A stretch of 64,000 bases of DNA from positions 1,178,001 to 1,242,000 of the forward strand of contig NZ_CP168034.1 in the NCBI RefSeq assembly GCF_041530365.1, in the 5' to 3' direction. The DNA comes from Capnocytophaga sp. ARDL2 (GTDB taxonomy: Bacteria; Bacteroidota; Bacteroidia; Flavobacteriales; Flavobacteriaceae). This document shows positions 10,016 to 20,053 of the stretch, in pieces. How positions within the stretch are numbered: the stretch's first letter is position 1; each line of letters begins with the position of its first letter. The notes below the pieces were generated by a model that made no database searches, had not been told where the DNA came from, and saw only the letters and a list, made by a program, of their open reading frames with translations. The position numbers and the translations under genes are program-made.

Positions 10016-10047
10016 AAAATCCCTTGAACATTGGTTCAAGGGATTTT
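10016..10047. terminator. Bidirectional terminator between der and recQ
   Basis: A 14-bp stem (AAAATCCCTTGAAC and complement) with a 4-nt loop and T run lies between the convergent der and recQ genes. Confidence 0.9.
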
Positions 10048-10051
10048 TATA

Positions 10052-12244
10052 TTAATTCGCTACTTCACTAATAAATTTGATACGCATTAGACGCAATTCT
10101 TCGATATCGTAATCTCCATCAAATTCTTTCAAAGCCGTGTCAATATCATCTGTATCGGCATCCATGAAATAATCGTAAATCTCATCTTGCTGATCTTCGT
10201 CGAGAATTTCCTCTATCCAATAGTTGATGTTCAACTTTGTACCCGAGTAAACGATGAGTTCCATGTCTTTAATCAACGCATTCATATCCAATCCTTTGGC
10301 AGATGCAATGTCGTTTAATGGCAATTTTCTGTCAATGCTTTGGATAATGTACAATTTGTTGCTCGAATTTGCACCTGTCGATTTGAAAACTAAATCATCT
10401 GGGCGTAAAATGTCAAATTCTTCTACATATTTGTCAATCAAAGCAACAAATTCTTTCCCATATTTTTTCGCTTTACTTTCAGAAACTCCATGTACATTAG
10501 ACAATTCTTCAATGGTAATCGGATATTTCAATGCCATATCTTCCAACGATGGGTCTTGGAACACCACAAACGGAGGAACTTCCATTTTTTTAGCTACCTT
10601 TCTACGCAAATCTTTCAACATAGCGATGAGTTTTTCGTCGGCAACCAAGGCTTTGTTGTTTACACCCGTGGTATCGGTAGAAATTTCATCGTAATTGTGG
10701 TCTTTGGTCATAAGGAATGAAGAAGGATTTTTCAAAAAATCATTACCTTTTTCCGTCAATTTCAATACGCCATACGATTCTATTTCTTTGCGAATCAATC
10801 CGTGAACCATCACTTGTCTAATCAATGCCATCCAATATCTTTCGTCCATATCATTTCCAGAACCAAAAAATGGCTGTGCATCGATTTTGTACGATTTTAT
10901 GACAGAATTTACTTTTCCTATTAAGGTATAAATAACTTCTTTTGATTTGTATAATTGTTTGGTTTCTTCTATGACTTTCAGTAGTTTGATAACATTTTCT
11001 TTAGCTTCTACTTGTTCTTTAGGGTTGCGTGTGTTGTCGTCCATATTGGCACCATCGCCATTGATTTCGTCAAATTCTTCTCCAAAATAATGCAATAAAA
11101 ACTTACGACGCGAAACAGTAGTTTCGGCATACGCCACCACTTCTTGCAACAAAGCATTTCCGATTTCTTGCTCTGCCAAAGGCTTTCCGGTCATAAATTT
11201 TTCCAATTTTTCGATGTCTTTGTAGCAATAAAAAGCCAAGCAATACCCTTCACCGCCATCACGACCCGCACGACCTGTTTCTTGGTAATAACTTTCCAAT
11301 GATTTTGGAATGTCGTAGTGAATCACAAAACGCACATCGGGTTTGTCGATTCCCATACCAAAGGCAATCGTAGCTACCACCACATCTGCCTCTTCCATCA
11401 AAAACATATCTTGATGTTTAGCACGGGTTTTTGCATCCAATCCTGCGTGATAAGCAATAGCTTTGAAACCATTTACTTGCAACAATTGCGTGATTTCTTC
11501 AACTTTTTTTCTACTCAAACAATAAATTACCCCCGATTTTCCTTTAAAACCGTTGATAAATTTGATGATGTCAGTATCTATATTTTTGGTTTTTGGGCGT
11601 ACTTCGTAATAAAGGTTGGGTCTGTTGAACGACGCTTTGAATACATTGGCATCGGGCATATCGAGGTTTTTCAAGATATCTTCTTGAACCTTTGGAGTAG
11701 CAGTAGCCGTAAGACCTACGATTGGAATATCTCCAATTTTTTGAATAATGCTTTTGATGTTGCGGTATTCGGGTCTAAAGTCGTGTCCCCATTCCGAAAT
11801 ACAGTGAGCCTCATCAATGGCAACAAATGAAATAGTCGTACATTTTAAGAAATCGGTGTATTCATCCTTGGTAAGAGATTCAGGAGCCACAAACAAGAGT
11901 TTGGTCACACCGTCTGCAATGTCCTTTTTCACCTGATTGATTTCAGTTTTGTTGAGAGATGAGTTCAACACATGAGCGATACCATTTTCGTTGGAAAGCG
12001 AACGCACAACATCCACCTGATTTTTCATCAGAGCAATCAGCGGAGAGATGACAATGGCTGTACCTGGTAAAATTAACGCTGGAAGTTGATAACACAACGA
12101 CTTTCCTCCACCCGTAGGCATAATTACAAAGGTATTCTGCTTTGAAATGACACTTTCTATCACGGATTTTTGTAACCCCTTGAATTGAGAAAAACCGAAA
12201 TGTTTTTTTAATTCCTTATGTAAGTCAATTTCGTTTGATTTCAT
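10052..12244 (-). CDS. recQ: ATP-dependent DNA helicase RecQ
   Basis: RecQ unwinds DNA 3'-5' in recombination and fork repair. From the chosen start (MKSNEID, ATG at 12244) it has 730 residues. Visible are TGGGKSLCYQLPAL (Walker A), DEAHCISEWGHDFRPEY (DEAH box and aromatic-rich loop), QETGRAGRDG (motif VI), then RQC and an HRDC domain around residues 560-640 (DLRRKVAKKMEVPPFVVFQD). An in-frame ATG 66 bp upstream would add a stretch without family similarity, so the inner start is preferred. A notable difference from E. coli RecQ is the extra acidic C-terminal tail of about 80 residues. Divergent from kdsD. Confidence 0.95.
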   Translation of the reverse strand: MKSNEIDLHKELKKHFGFSQFKGLQKSVIESVISKQNTFVIMPTGGGKSLCYQLPALILPGTAIVISPLIALMKNQVDVVRSLSNENGIAHVLNSSLNKTEINQVKKDIADGVTKLLFVAPESLTKDEYTDFLKCTTISFVAIDEAHCISEWGHDFRPEYRNIKSIIQKIGDIPIVGLTATATPKVQEDILKNLDMPDANVFKASFNRPNLYYEVRPKTKNIDTDIIKFINGFKGKSGVIYCLSRKKVEEITQLLQVNGFKAIAYHAGLDAKTRAKHQDMFLMEEADVVVATIAFGMGIDKPDVRFVIHYDIPKSLESYYQETGRAGRDGGEGYCLAFYCYKDIEKLEKFMTGKPLAEQEIGNALLQEVVAYAETTVSRRKFLLHYFGEEFDEINGDGANMDDNTRNPKEQVEAKENVIKLLKVIEETKQLYKSKEVIYTLIGKVNSVIKSYKIDAQPFFGSGNDMDERYWMALIRQVMVHGLIRKEIESYGVLKLTEKGNDFLKNPSSFLMTKDHNYDEISTDTTGVNNKALVADEKLIAMLKDLRRKVAKKMEVPPFVVFQDPSLEDMALKYPITIEELSNVHGVSESKAKKYGKEFVALIDKYVEEFDILRPDDLVFKSTGANSSNKLYIIQSIDRKLPLNDIASAKGLDMNALIKDMELIVYSGTKLNINYWIEEILDEDQQDEIYDYFMDADTDDIDTALKEFDGDYDIEELRLMRIKFISEVAN

Positions 12245-12335
12245 TTTATTGTATTGCTTTTTTGAAGTAAATTTGCAAGTATAAAGATAGTATAAATCTT
12301 TAAACAACAAAAATAATTAATAAAAGATTTTACAA

Positions 12336-13301
12336 GTGTTTTCAACGAAAGAAATAATAGATACTGCAAAAACTGTTTTGGTGTCTGAAAGTGAGAGTGT
12401 TGTGAAAAGTATTGACTTTTTAGACGAACATTTTTCAAAAGCTGTCGAAACGATTTATCATACAAAAGGAAGGCTGATTGTAACGGGGATTGGGAAAAGT
12501 GCACATATCGGAGCCAAAATCGTAGCTACCTTAAACTCTACGGGAACTCCAGCAGTATTTTTACACGCAGCCGAAGCTGTACATGGAGATTTGGGAATGA
12601 TAACCCAAGACGATACTATATTATGTATATCAAAAAGTGGAAATAGCCCCGAAATAAAAGCATTGGTGCCTTTGTTGAAAAGAGATGGCAATCCGTTGAT
12701 TGGTATGACGGCTGATGAAAATTCTTTTTTAGGAAAAGAATCAGATTTTGTAATTAACTGTTTTGTAGAAAGAGAAATTTGTCCCAACAATTTAGCACCG
12801 ACCAATAGTACGGTTGTACAATTGGCGTTGGGAGATGCCATTGCCATTTGTCTGATGAAAATGAGAAAATTTACGGCGGAAAATTTTGCAAAATTTCATC
12901 CAGGTGGATCTTTGGGAAAAAAATTGTTGCTAAAGGTAAAAGATATTTTTTCGGAAACGGCTCAGCCTAAAGTGAGTCCATCAGCGGGAATACAAGAAAT
13001 AATTTACGAAATTTCGAGTAAACGATTGGGAGTAACCGCAGTCTTGGACAACCGACAATTGGTCGGTATTATTACCGATGGAGACATTCGACGCATGTTG
13101 GAAAAATCGGTGGATATATATAAGGTAAAAGCAGAAGAAATTATGACTAAAAATCCTCGTACGATATCATCCGATTTGTTGGTTTCAAACGCATTAAACG
13201 AAATGGAAAACAACAAAATCACGCAATTGGTTGTAATGGAGGGTACGGAGTACAAGGGAATTGTACATTTACATGACATATTAAAAGAAGGAATTGTATG
13301 A
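12336..13301 (+). CDS. kdsD: Arabinose-5-phosphate isomerase (KpsF/GutQ family)
   Basis: It converts ribulose 5-phosphate to arabinose 5-phosphate, the first step of Kdo synthesis. The 321-residue protein has an N-terminal SIS domain (GIGKSAHIGAKIVATLNSTG, ISKSGNSPEIKALVP) and two C-terminal CBS domains (about 205-320, with GIITDGDIRRMLEK). The start is a GTG at 12336, followed by FSTKEIIDTAK; no ATG is better placed. Its stop overlaps the tatC start by 4 bp (ATGA). Together with kdsB at 1.1 kb it feeds LPS core synthesis. Confidence 0.95.
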   Translation: MFSTKEIIDTAKTVLVSESESVVKSIDFLDEHFSKAVETIYHTKGRLIVTGIGKSAHIGAKIVATLNSTGTPAVFLHAAEAVHGDLGMITQDDTILCISKSGNSPEIKALVPLLKRDGNPLIGMTADENSFLGKESDFVINCFVEREICPNNLAPTNSTVVQLALGDAIAICLMKMRKFTAENFAKFHPGGSLGKKLLLKVKDIFSETAQPKVSPSAGIQEIIYEISSKRLGVTAVLDNRQLVGIITDGDIRRMLEKSVDIYKVKAEEIMTKNPRTISSDLLVSNALNEMENNKITQLVVMEGTEYKGIVHLHDILKEGIV

Positions 13302-14089
13302 GCCATTTGGTAGATAAAGAAATGTCGTTGTTAGAACATTTGGGCGAATTGCGAAAAATGATCATGCGTAGTGTATTGGGTATCATCATTTTTGGAATTG
13401 TAGCTGTATTTATAAAAGATTTTATTTTTGATTCAGTAATATTTGGACCTAAAAAGGCAAATTTTATTTCCTATCAATGGTTTTGTCAAGTAGGAATGGA
13501 CAGTTTTTGTGGTAAAGTATTGCCCTTTTCATTGGAAAACCGTACGATGGACGGACAATTTTCTGTGATGATGTGGACATGTATTACTGCTGGATTTATC
13601 ATGTCATTTCCATGGATTTTGTATCAATTGTGGTTGTTTATTAGTCCGGCTTTGTATCAAAATGAGAGAAAATATGCTGTGTGGTTTATCATTGTTTCGA
13701 GCATTTTGTTTTTCTTGGGAGTGTTATTTGGATATTTTATCCTCTTACCTTTGTCATTGGACTTTTTATCTGGAATTTCGGTAAGTGATGAAATCAAAAA
13801 TGATATCGATGTGAAGTCATATATCGGAATGGTAAAGACAACCTCATTGGCAACTGGCTTGATTTTTGAGTTGCCAGTAGTAATTTTTTTTCTTGCTAAA
13901 TTAGGTTTGGTAAGTGATTTATTTTTAAAGGAATATAGAAAATATGCTATCATATTGATATTGATTTTAGCAGCAATAATTACCCCACCAGATTTTATTA
14001 GTCAAATTATTGTAGCAATTCCTATGTTAATATTATATGAAATAAGTATCTTTATAGCCAAATTTGTACAGCCAAAACAAAAAGTGTAA
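13298..14089 (+). CDS. tatC: Sec-independent protein translocase TatC
   Basis: TatC is the receptor of the twin-arginine export system in the inner membrane. The 263-residue protein starts MSHLVDKEMSLLEHLGELRK, whose HLGELR motif is the TatC signature, and has six hydrophobic segments including the conserved LYQLWLFISPALY...ERK region and FELPVV. It overlaps kdsD by 4 bp and is followed by lptB one base after its stop. tatA is not in the window. Confidence 0.97.
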   Translation: MSHLVDKEMSLLEHLGELRKMIMRSVLGIIIFGIVAVFIKDFIFDSVIFGPKKANFISYQWFCQVGMDSFCGKVLPFSLENRTMDGQFSVMMWTCITAGFIMSFPWILYQLWLFISPALYQNERKYAVWFIIVSSILFFLGVLFGYFILLPLSLDFLSGISVSDEIKNDIDVKSYIGMVKTTSLATGLIFELPVVIFFLAKLGLVSDLFLKEYRKYAIILILILAAIITPPDFISQIIVAIPMLILYEISIFIAKFVQPKQKV

Positions 14090-14090
14090 A

Positions 14091-14831
14091 ATGAAATTAC
14101 GAGCAGAAAATTTAATCAAAACATACAAAGGCAGAAAAGTAGTAAAAGGCGTTTCTGTCGAGGTAAATCAAGGAGAAATCGTAGGTTTGCTTGGCCCTAA
14201 TGGTGCAGGAAAAACCACTTCGTTTTACATGATTGTAGGTTTGGTAAAGCCCAATGGAGGGAATATTTTTTTAGACGACCTTAACATAACCAATTTTCCG
14301 ATGTACCAAAGAGCTCAGCATGGAATTGGTTATTTGGCACAAGAGGCATCGGTATTTAGAAAAATGAGTATCGAAGATAATATTTTGAGTGTATTGCAAT
14401 TGACTAAATTGTCAAAAAAAGAACAAGAAGCGAAAATGGAGTCATTGATAGAGGAGTTTAGTTTAGGACACATTCGTACCAACAGAGGCGATTTATTGTC
14501 GGGAGGAGAGAGAAGACGTACAGAGATTGCAAGAGCATTGGCAACCGATCCAAAATTTATTTTGTTAGACGAACCCTTTGCCGGAGTTGATCCTGTGGCG
14601 GTAGAAGACATTCAACGCATAGTAGCAAAGTTGAAAAAGAAAAACATAGGGATATTGATTACCGACCACAATGTACAAGAGACTTTGGCGATTACCGACA
14701 AAACCTATCTAATGTTTGAAGGAGGAATCTTGAAAGCAGGAAAACCAGCAGATTTAGCAGAAGATGAAATGGTAAGGAAAGTGTATTTAGGGCAAAATTT
14801 TGAATTGAGAACGAAAAAGTTGGAGTTTTAA
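14091..14831 (+). CDS. lptB: LPS export ABC transporter ATP-binding protein LptB
   Basis: LptB is the ATPase that drives extraction of LPS from the inner membrane with LptFG. The 246-residue protein, starting MKLRAENLIKTYKGRKVVKG, has Walker A GPNGAGKTT, the signature LSGGERRRTEIARAL, and Walker B FILLDEPFAGVDP. These sequences are diagnostic of LptB. A longer frame opens 27 bp upstream inside tatC; the ATG at 14091 directly after the tatC stop gives the family start. It is the third gene of kdsD-tatC-lptB. Confidence 0.96.
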   Translation: MKLRAENLIKTYKGRKVVKGVSVEVNQGEIVGLLGPNGAGKTTSFYMIVGLVKPNGGNIFLDDLNITNFPMYQRAQHGIGYLAQEASVFRKMSIEDNILSVLQLTKLSKKEQEAKMESLIEEFSLGHIRTNRGDLLSGGERRRTEIARALATDPKFILLDEPFAGVDPVAVEDIQRIVAKLKKKNIGILITDHNVQETLAITDKTYLMFEGGILKAGKPADLAEDEMVRKVYLGQNFELRTKKLEF

Positions 14832-14933
14832 AGTTTTACTAAAGTTTTTATTCTGCTGTATAATAAAGATATATAAATTTTACATGATTCTTTTTCCTAT
14901 CATAAATGTGATACCTTATAAAAATCACCCAAT

Positions 14934-16856
14934 ATGAAACAAAATTACAATATTACAAATTATATAAAATCTATCACACAAATAAACTTTTTACCTAGGT
15001 GGATAGTACTATTACTCGATGTATTGATGGTATTTTTGTCATTTATGATAATCAATTATTTGATCGAAGGAGTAATAGCAGGATTTAAAAATAAAGAATA
15101 TTTGTTTGAGTGTGTATTGTTTACATTAGTAAATATATTTTATTTTTGGCGTTTTAAAGTGTATTCTGGTATAATAAGACACTCTACTTTTATAGATTTA
15201 CGAAAGATTATATTGTCTCAATTTTCAACTTCGTTGACGATATTTTTACTTAATACATTCTATTTTTTATTATATGATGTAAAGTTTTATTTAACGACTC
15301 ATATCGCCTTGGTATTTGTACTTTCAACACTTTTTTTGTTGTCATTGCGATTGTTTGTTAAAACTTTTTTCTTGTTTTCAAAACGTTATATATCAAATTG
15401 CGCTCAAAAAGGATTGATTATTTATGGTGTGGATGAAAGAGCAGTGTCACTGGCAATGTCAATAAAAAACGACCCTGAATCACAATATGTTGTTAAAGGA
15501 TTTATCAATCCTACAGTTACAAAATCGATAAGCTCATTGTTAAATTTACCTGTATATGGTCAAAAAGACAAACCGTATGTTATTGCCAGAAAATTAGGAG
15601 CAGAAGCGATACTTTATCTATCCAATAGTACCTCTATAAAAGAAAAAGTTAAAGAGGTGCGTACCAATATAGATTACAATATACAGGTCTTGTTTCTTCC
15701 AGAAATAACCGATTATAATGATCATAAAAAGATTTCATCAAGCATACGAAACTTCAAAATTCAGGATTTACTTGAAAGAAAAGAAATCACCATTCACAAT
15801 GAAAAAATAGCTGAAGATGTAACGCATGAAACTATTTTAGTTACAGGTGCAGCAGGGTCTATTGGTAGTGAGATTGTAAGACAATTATTGAAATACAATC
15901 CTAAACGACTCATTGTTTTAGACCAAGCTGAAACACCTTTGCATAATATTTCTTTAGAATTAGAGAAAATCAAAGCAGATACAGAAATTGTGTATGCTAT
16001 TGCTGATATTCGTAGAAAGGATGAACTGGAACATATTTTCAAAACTTACCAACCCAAAATCGTCTATCATGCTGCTGCCTATAAACATGTTCCATTAATG
16101 GAAAACAACCCTATTCAAGCGGTGAATACCAATATAATAGGCACTATGAATTTAGCCGAATTAGCGATGCGCTATTCGTTGAAAAAATTTGTTATGATCT
16201 CTACGGACAAAGCAGTGAATCCAAGTAATGTAATGGGAGCAAGTAAACGAATAGCTGAAAAGTATGTACAATCATTATCAAGCAAAATAGAACACACAAC
16301 ACAATTTATTACCACGCGTTTTGGAAATGTATTGGGATCAAATGGTTCGGTTGTACCGTTGTTTACACAACAAATCGAAGCAGGAGGACCGATTACAATT
16401 ACACATCCAGACATTATTCGTTATTTTATGACCATTCCAGAGGCATGTCAATTGGTTTTAGAAGCTGGAACCATGGGTAAAGGAGGAGAAATTTTTATTT
16501 TCGATATGGGTGAGCCTGTAAAGATTATCGATTTAGCAAAAAAAATGATTCAATTGGCTGGTTTAAAATTGGATGAAGACATTGAAATAAAAGTGGTAGG
16601 ATTGCGACCTGGAGAGAAGTTGTATGAAGAATTGTTGTACGATACAGCGACTACATTGCCTACCCATCACGAAAAAATTATGATTTCTAAAGACCAAAAT
16701 GAAACATTTGAAGTTATAAGTAAAGAAGTGGAAAATTTGCGTATATTTGCAAACCAAAATAATGTTATAGAGGTTGTGAAAAATATGAAAAAAATAACTC
16801 CAGAATTTGTGAGTTTAAATTCAGAATACTCTTTATTAGATAAGAAAAATGTATGA
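14934..16856 (+). CDS. Membrane-bound nucleotide-sugar 4,6-dehydratase (CapD/PglF/WbpM type)
   Basis: 640 residues: about four N-terminal membrane segments, a central CoA-binding-like domain (residues 150-250) and a C-terminal short-chain dehydrogenase domain from about 295 with VTGAAGSIGSEIVRQL (NAD binding) and STDKAVNPSNVMGASKR (active-site region). Family members convert UDP-GlcNAc to a 4-keto-6-deoxy sugar, the first step to modified sugars in capsule or O-antigen. Its stop overlaps the Wza-like gene by 4 bp, so it is the first of a three-gene export operon. The exact sugar product is not readable. Confidence 0.92.
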   Translation: MKQNYNITNYIKSITQINFLPRWIVLLLDVLMVFLSFMIINYLIEGVIAGFKNKEYLFECVLFTLVNIFYFWRFKVYSGIIRHSTFIDLRKIILSQFSTSLTIFLLNTFYFLLYDVKFYLTTHIALVFVLSTLFLLSLRLFVKTFFLFSKRYISNCAQKGLIIYGVDERAVSLAMSIKNDPESQYVVKGFINPTVTKSISSLLNLPVYGQKDKPYVIARKLGAEAILYLSNSTSIKEKVKEVRTNIDYNIQVLFLPEITDYNDHKKISSSIRNFKIQDLLERKEITIHNEKIAEDVTHETILVTGAAGSIGSEIVRQLLKYNPKRLIVLDQAETPLHNISLELEKIKADTEIVYAIADIRRKDELEHIFKTYQPKIVYHAAAYKHVPLMENNPIQAVNTNIIGTMNLAELAMRYSLKKFVMISTDKAVNPSNVMGASKRIAEKYVQSLSSKIEHTTQFITTRFGNVLGSNGSVVPLFTQQIEAGGPITITHPDIIRYFMTIPEACQLVLEAGTMGKGGEIFIFDMGEPVKIIDLAKKMIQLAGLKLDEDIEIKVVGLRPGEKLYEELLYDTATTLPTHHEKIMISKDQNETFEVISKEVENLRIFANQNNVIEVVKNMKKITPEFVSLNSEYSLLDKKNV

Positions 16857-17623
16857 AAAAATTAAAAGTCTCTTTGTTTTTGACGCTTGTTGCCATGATG
16901 ATGTTTTCATGTGCATCTAAAAAGAATTATGTTTATTACAATGAAATAGATAGTAAAAATTTATTTCAAATAAATTTTTCAACTGAATTTCAAACGGATG
17001 ATTTGTTGATGATTATTGTTTCAGCACAAGATCCAAAAGCTGCTCAGCCTTTTAATGTTATGACGCAGATGACGGTAAATCCTGAGAGTCAGAATGTTGC
17101 TGGGCAGTATCAGCAACAATTGTATTTAGTAAATAATAAAGGAGAAATTGAATTTCCTATATTAGGTACTTTAAAGGTTGCTGGTAAGACGAGAGAACAA
17201 TTTACTAAGGAGTTACAGGAAAAAATATCAAAGTATATTCTCAATCCTATAGTAAATATACGTATAATGAATTATCAAATTGCTGTTCAAGGAGAAGTAA
17301 CTATACCAGGCGTATATCGTTTTGAATCTGAAAAAGTGTCTTTACCTGAGGTTTTAGCTAAAGCAGGAGATCTGAGTATTTACGGAAACAGAACAAATGT
17401 TTTAGTCATTAGAGAAATAAATGGAGTACGTACTACAAAAAGAATCGATTTGACGAAATCAGATTTTATGTTTTCTGATTTTTATTATTTAAAACAAAAC
17501 GACATCGTTTATGTAGAGCCAAATAAAGTGAAAGTTAACTCATCTGCTGTTGGTCCTAACGTATCCGTAATGTTATCAATATTGTCAAGTGTAATTGCAA
17601 TTGTAGCTTTAGCAATAAGATAA
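16853..17623 (+). CDS. Polysaccharide export lipoprotein (Wza/BexD-like)
   Basis: 256 residues with signal and lipobox MMMFSCASKK (mature Cys about residue 20). Then come a poly-export domain (LNNKGEIEFPILGTLKVAGK-like region, residues 90-135) and an SLBB domain (YQIAVQGEVTIPGVYRFESE). The last 20 residues are a hydrophobic helix. It would form the outer-membrane channel for capsule or exopolysaccharide, partner of the Wzc-like kinase encoded 3 bp downstream. Shorter than E. coli Wza (about 380), as is usual in Bacteroidota. Confidence 0.92.
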   Translation: MKKLKVSLFLTLVAMMMFSCASKKNYVYYNEIDSKNLFQINFSTEFQTDDLLMIIVSAQDPKAAQPFNVMTQMTVNPESQNVAGQYQQQLYLVNNKGEIEFPILGTLKVAGKTREQFTKELQEKISKYILNPIVNIRIMNYQIAVQGEVTIPGVYRFESEKVSLPEVLAKAGDLSIYGNRTNVLVIREINGVRTTKRIDLTKSDFMFSDFYYLKQNDIVYVEPNKVKVNSSAVGPNVSVMLSILSSVIAIVALAIR

Positions 17624-17626
17624 GAA

Positions 17627-19972
17627 ATGGAAGGAATTATAAAAGAACAGGAAGTCAATCTAAAAGATGAAGTCTTTAGATATTTAGTTCATTGGAGATG
17701 GTTTGTAATAGGTGTATTACTATCTCTAGCATTAGCCTTTATTTATGTAAAAAAGGCTACTAGAATCTATAGTGTCGAGTCAAAAATCTTGTTAAAAGAA
17801 GATAGTAAAAATGATTTAAGTAGCAAGTTATCTGCTTTTACTGAAGGAGGAGGGTTTTTAGGTGGTTCAGATAGAAATATAGAAAATGAAATTGAGATTC
17901 TAAAATCAAGAACTCTACACGAAAAGGTAGTTGACTCATTAAAAGCTTCAGTTGAAATTTGGAGTCAAGGAAGATTAGGAGAATCTTTTATTTATATTGA
18001 TAATCCGTTTGATATAATCTATTCACTAAAAGAAGAAGAAAGAAATAAAGTACAAAATCTTTCTTTTTTAATTGAAAATAATAAATTGACAATAAATGTA
18101 AATGATGAGTCATTTACTAATGTTAATTATGGTCAGCCAGTAACAACTGAAAATGGAATTTTGACTATTTCAAAAGTTCATATAAAAAATAAAAAATTGC
18201 ATGATAAATATAGGGTTGTTATAAAGCCAAGGTTAAAAGCGGTGGAAGATTTACAAAAATCTTTTGAAACAACTTTAACAAACAAGCAAAGTAGTGTGCT
18301 ACAATTAAATTTGAAGCATCCAAATCCTGATTTTGCGGCTGATTATTTAAATACTTTAGTGTATTTTTATAATAGACAGTCAGTTGCTGACCAGCGTTTT
18401 GTCTCTGAAAGTACTTCTAGATTTATATCCAATCGTTTGGATATCATCGCCGAAGAACTGGGCGATGTTGAAAAAAACGTTGAAAGATATAAAGAAAGTA
18501 ATCGCATTGCAGATGTTGAATCTGAAGTAAAATCATATATTTCCAATTTGTCTTCATTAGATCAAGAGGCAATAAGGAACGAAGCTCAGATTAGTATCGC
18601 TAAAGATTTAATTGGTCATATCGCTCGTTCAAAATCAGATGATTTGATTCCAAATGGAATCTTTACTGGAGAACCTGCTGCGGAATCTATGATAAATGAA
18701 GTAAACTCTTTGATATTGGACAAACAGCGAATGTCTTTGAGCTCGACTACTGAAAACCCTAATTATATCATTCTTGATAATAGAATTAAAGAATTGAAGT
18801 CGAATATTCTACAAAGTTTGCATTCGCATTTGAACTCCCTTCAAATTGTAAGAAATAATTTAAAGCGACAAGAAGGTGAATTGCAGTCAAAATTGGGGCG
18901 TGTGCCTCAACAAGAGAGAGAATTTAGAATCATCGATAGACAGCAAAAAGTAAAAGAAGCGTTGTATTTGTTTTTGCTACAAAAACGCGAAGAAACAAAT
19001 ATTACCTTGGCTGCGACTGAAAGCAATGCTAAAATCATCGATAAAGCGATTCCTACAGAAAAACTTGTTTCGCCAAAATCTATGATTATACTTTTAGTAG
19101 CAATTGTGCTTGGCGTTACGATTCCATTTGCTATTTTGTATTTAAAAAATATTTTAGATGATAAAGTACAAGATAGAAAGGATTTAGATAAATTTACTGA
19201 GATTCCTTTCTTAGGAGATATTCCTCACGCTGTTGAACCTTTTGATATCAACAAACTCAATAGTAGAAGTTCAGTTCTTGAGGCAGTACGTATTATTCGT
19301 ACCAATATTGATTTTATCTTATCGATGTTGCCAAAAGATCGTGCAAAAGTGATTTTTACAACATCTACTATTCCCGGAGAAGGTAAAACACACACTTGTG
19401 TAAACTTAGCAACAGCTGTTGCTCTCACAGGTAAAAGAGTATTGTTGATGGGTATGGACTTGAGAAATCCAAAATTGAAGGAGCATATCCCTATGCCAGT
19501 AAGAGGATTTACCAACTATTTGACAGAAGGAGATAAACCAATCGAAGATTACATTGTTTCTCTAAATAATTTTATTCAATTTGACGTGTTGCCAGCAGGG
19601 AATATTCCACCAAACCCAGTAGAATTGTTGCTCAACGAAAAAGTTACACAGACTTTCGAACATTTGAGAGAAAGTTACGATTACATTTTCGTAGATACCG
19701 CTCCAGTAGCACCTGTAACTGATACCTTGTTGATTAGTTCAAATGCAGATATGGTAGTGTATGTAGTGAGAGCAAACAAATTGGAAAGAAGATTGTTGGA
19801 TGTACCAAGAAACTTCTTTACTCAAAACAAATTGCCACGTATGGCATTTGCTCTGAACGATGTAAATACTTCTAAAGGATATGGTTATGGATACGCTTAT
19901 GGATACGGCGTTGATAAACCTAAAGAAAAGAAAAGCTCTTTGGAAACGAATCTTAGGAATTTAATAGATTAA
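17627..19972 (+). CDS. Polysaccharide co-polymerase / tyrosine autokinase (Wzc-like)
   Basis: 781 residues. An N-terminal Wzz domain with a first TM near residue 25-45 and a second near 485-505 flank a long periplasmic coiled coil. The cytoplasmic kinase starts about residue 540: Walker A TIPGEGKTHTCVNLA, Walker A' LLMGMDLRNPK, Walker B YIFVDTAPVAP. The C-terminal region has the Tyr cluster GYGYGYAYGYG, the usual autophosphorylation site that controls chain length and export. Last gene of the dehydratase-Wza-Wzc operon; no glycosyltransferases follow. Confidence 0.94.
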   Translation: MEGIIKEQEVNLKDEVFRYLVHWRWFVIGVLLSLALAFIYVKKATRIYSVESKILLKEDSKNDLSSKLSAFTEGGGFLGGSDRNIENEIEILKSRTLHEKVVDSLKASVEIWSQGRLGESFIYIDNPFDIIYSLKEEERNKVQNLSFLIENNKLTINVNDESFTNVNYGQPVTTENGILTISKVHIKNKKLHDKYRVVIKPRLKAVEDLQKSFETTLTNKQSSVLQLNLKHPNPDFAADYLNTLVYFYNRQSVADQRFVSESTSRFISNRLDIIAEELGDVEKNVERYKESNRIADVESEVKSYISNLSSLDQEAIRNEAQISIAKDLIGHIARSKSDDLIPNGIFTGEPAAESMINEVNSLILDKQRMSLSSTTENPNYIILDNRIKELKSNILQSLHSHLNSLQIVRNNLKRQEGELQSKLGRVPQQEREFRIIDRQQKVKEALYLFLLQKREETNITLAATESNAKIIDKAIPTEKLVSPKSMIILLVAIVLGVTIPFAILYLKNILDDKVQDRKDLDKFTEIPFLGDIPHAVEPFDINKLNSRSSVLEAVRIIRTNIDFILSMLPKDRAKVIFTTSTIPGEGKTHTCVNLATAVALTGKRVLLMGMDLRNPKLKEHIPMPVRGFTNYLTEGDKPIEDYIVSLNNFIQFDVLPAGNIPPNPVELLLNEKVTQTFEHLRESYDYIFVDTAPVAPVTDTLLISSNADMVVYVVRANKLERRLLDVPRNFFTQNKLPRMAFALNDVNTSKGYGYGYAYGYGVDKPKEKKSSLETNLRNLID

Positions 19973-20053
19973 TTTTTTAAACCATTGAGAAAATATAAGG
20001 TTGTTTTTATTTAACTGATTTTATATTTTCTTGATGGTTTTCTTTTTCAATTA

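Noticed and set aside
9091..10039. Several long antisense frames opposite der
   Set aside because: They overlap a fully conserved GTPase gene and have no recognisable protein features.
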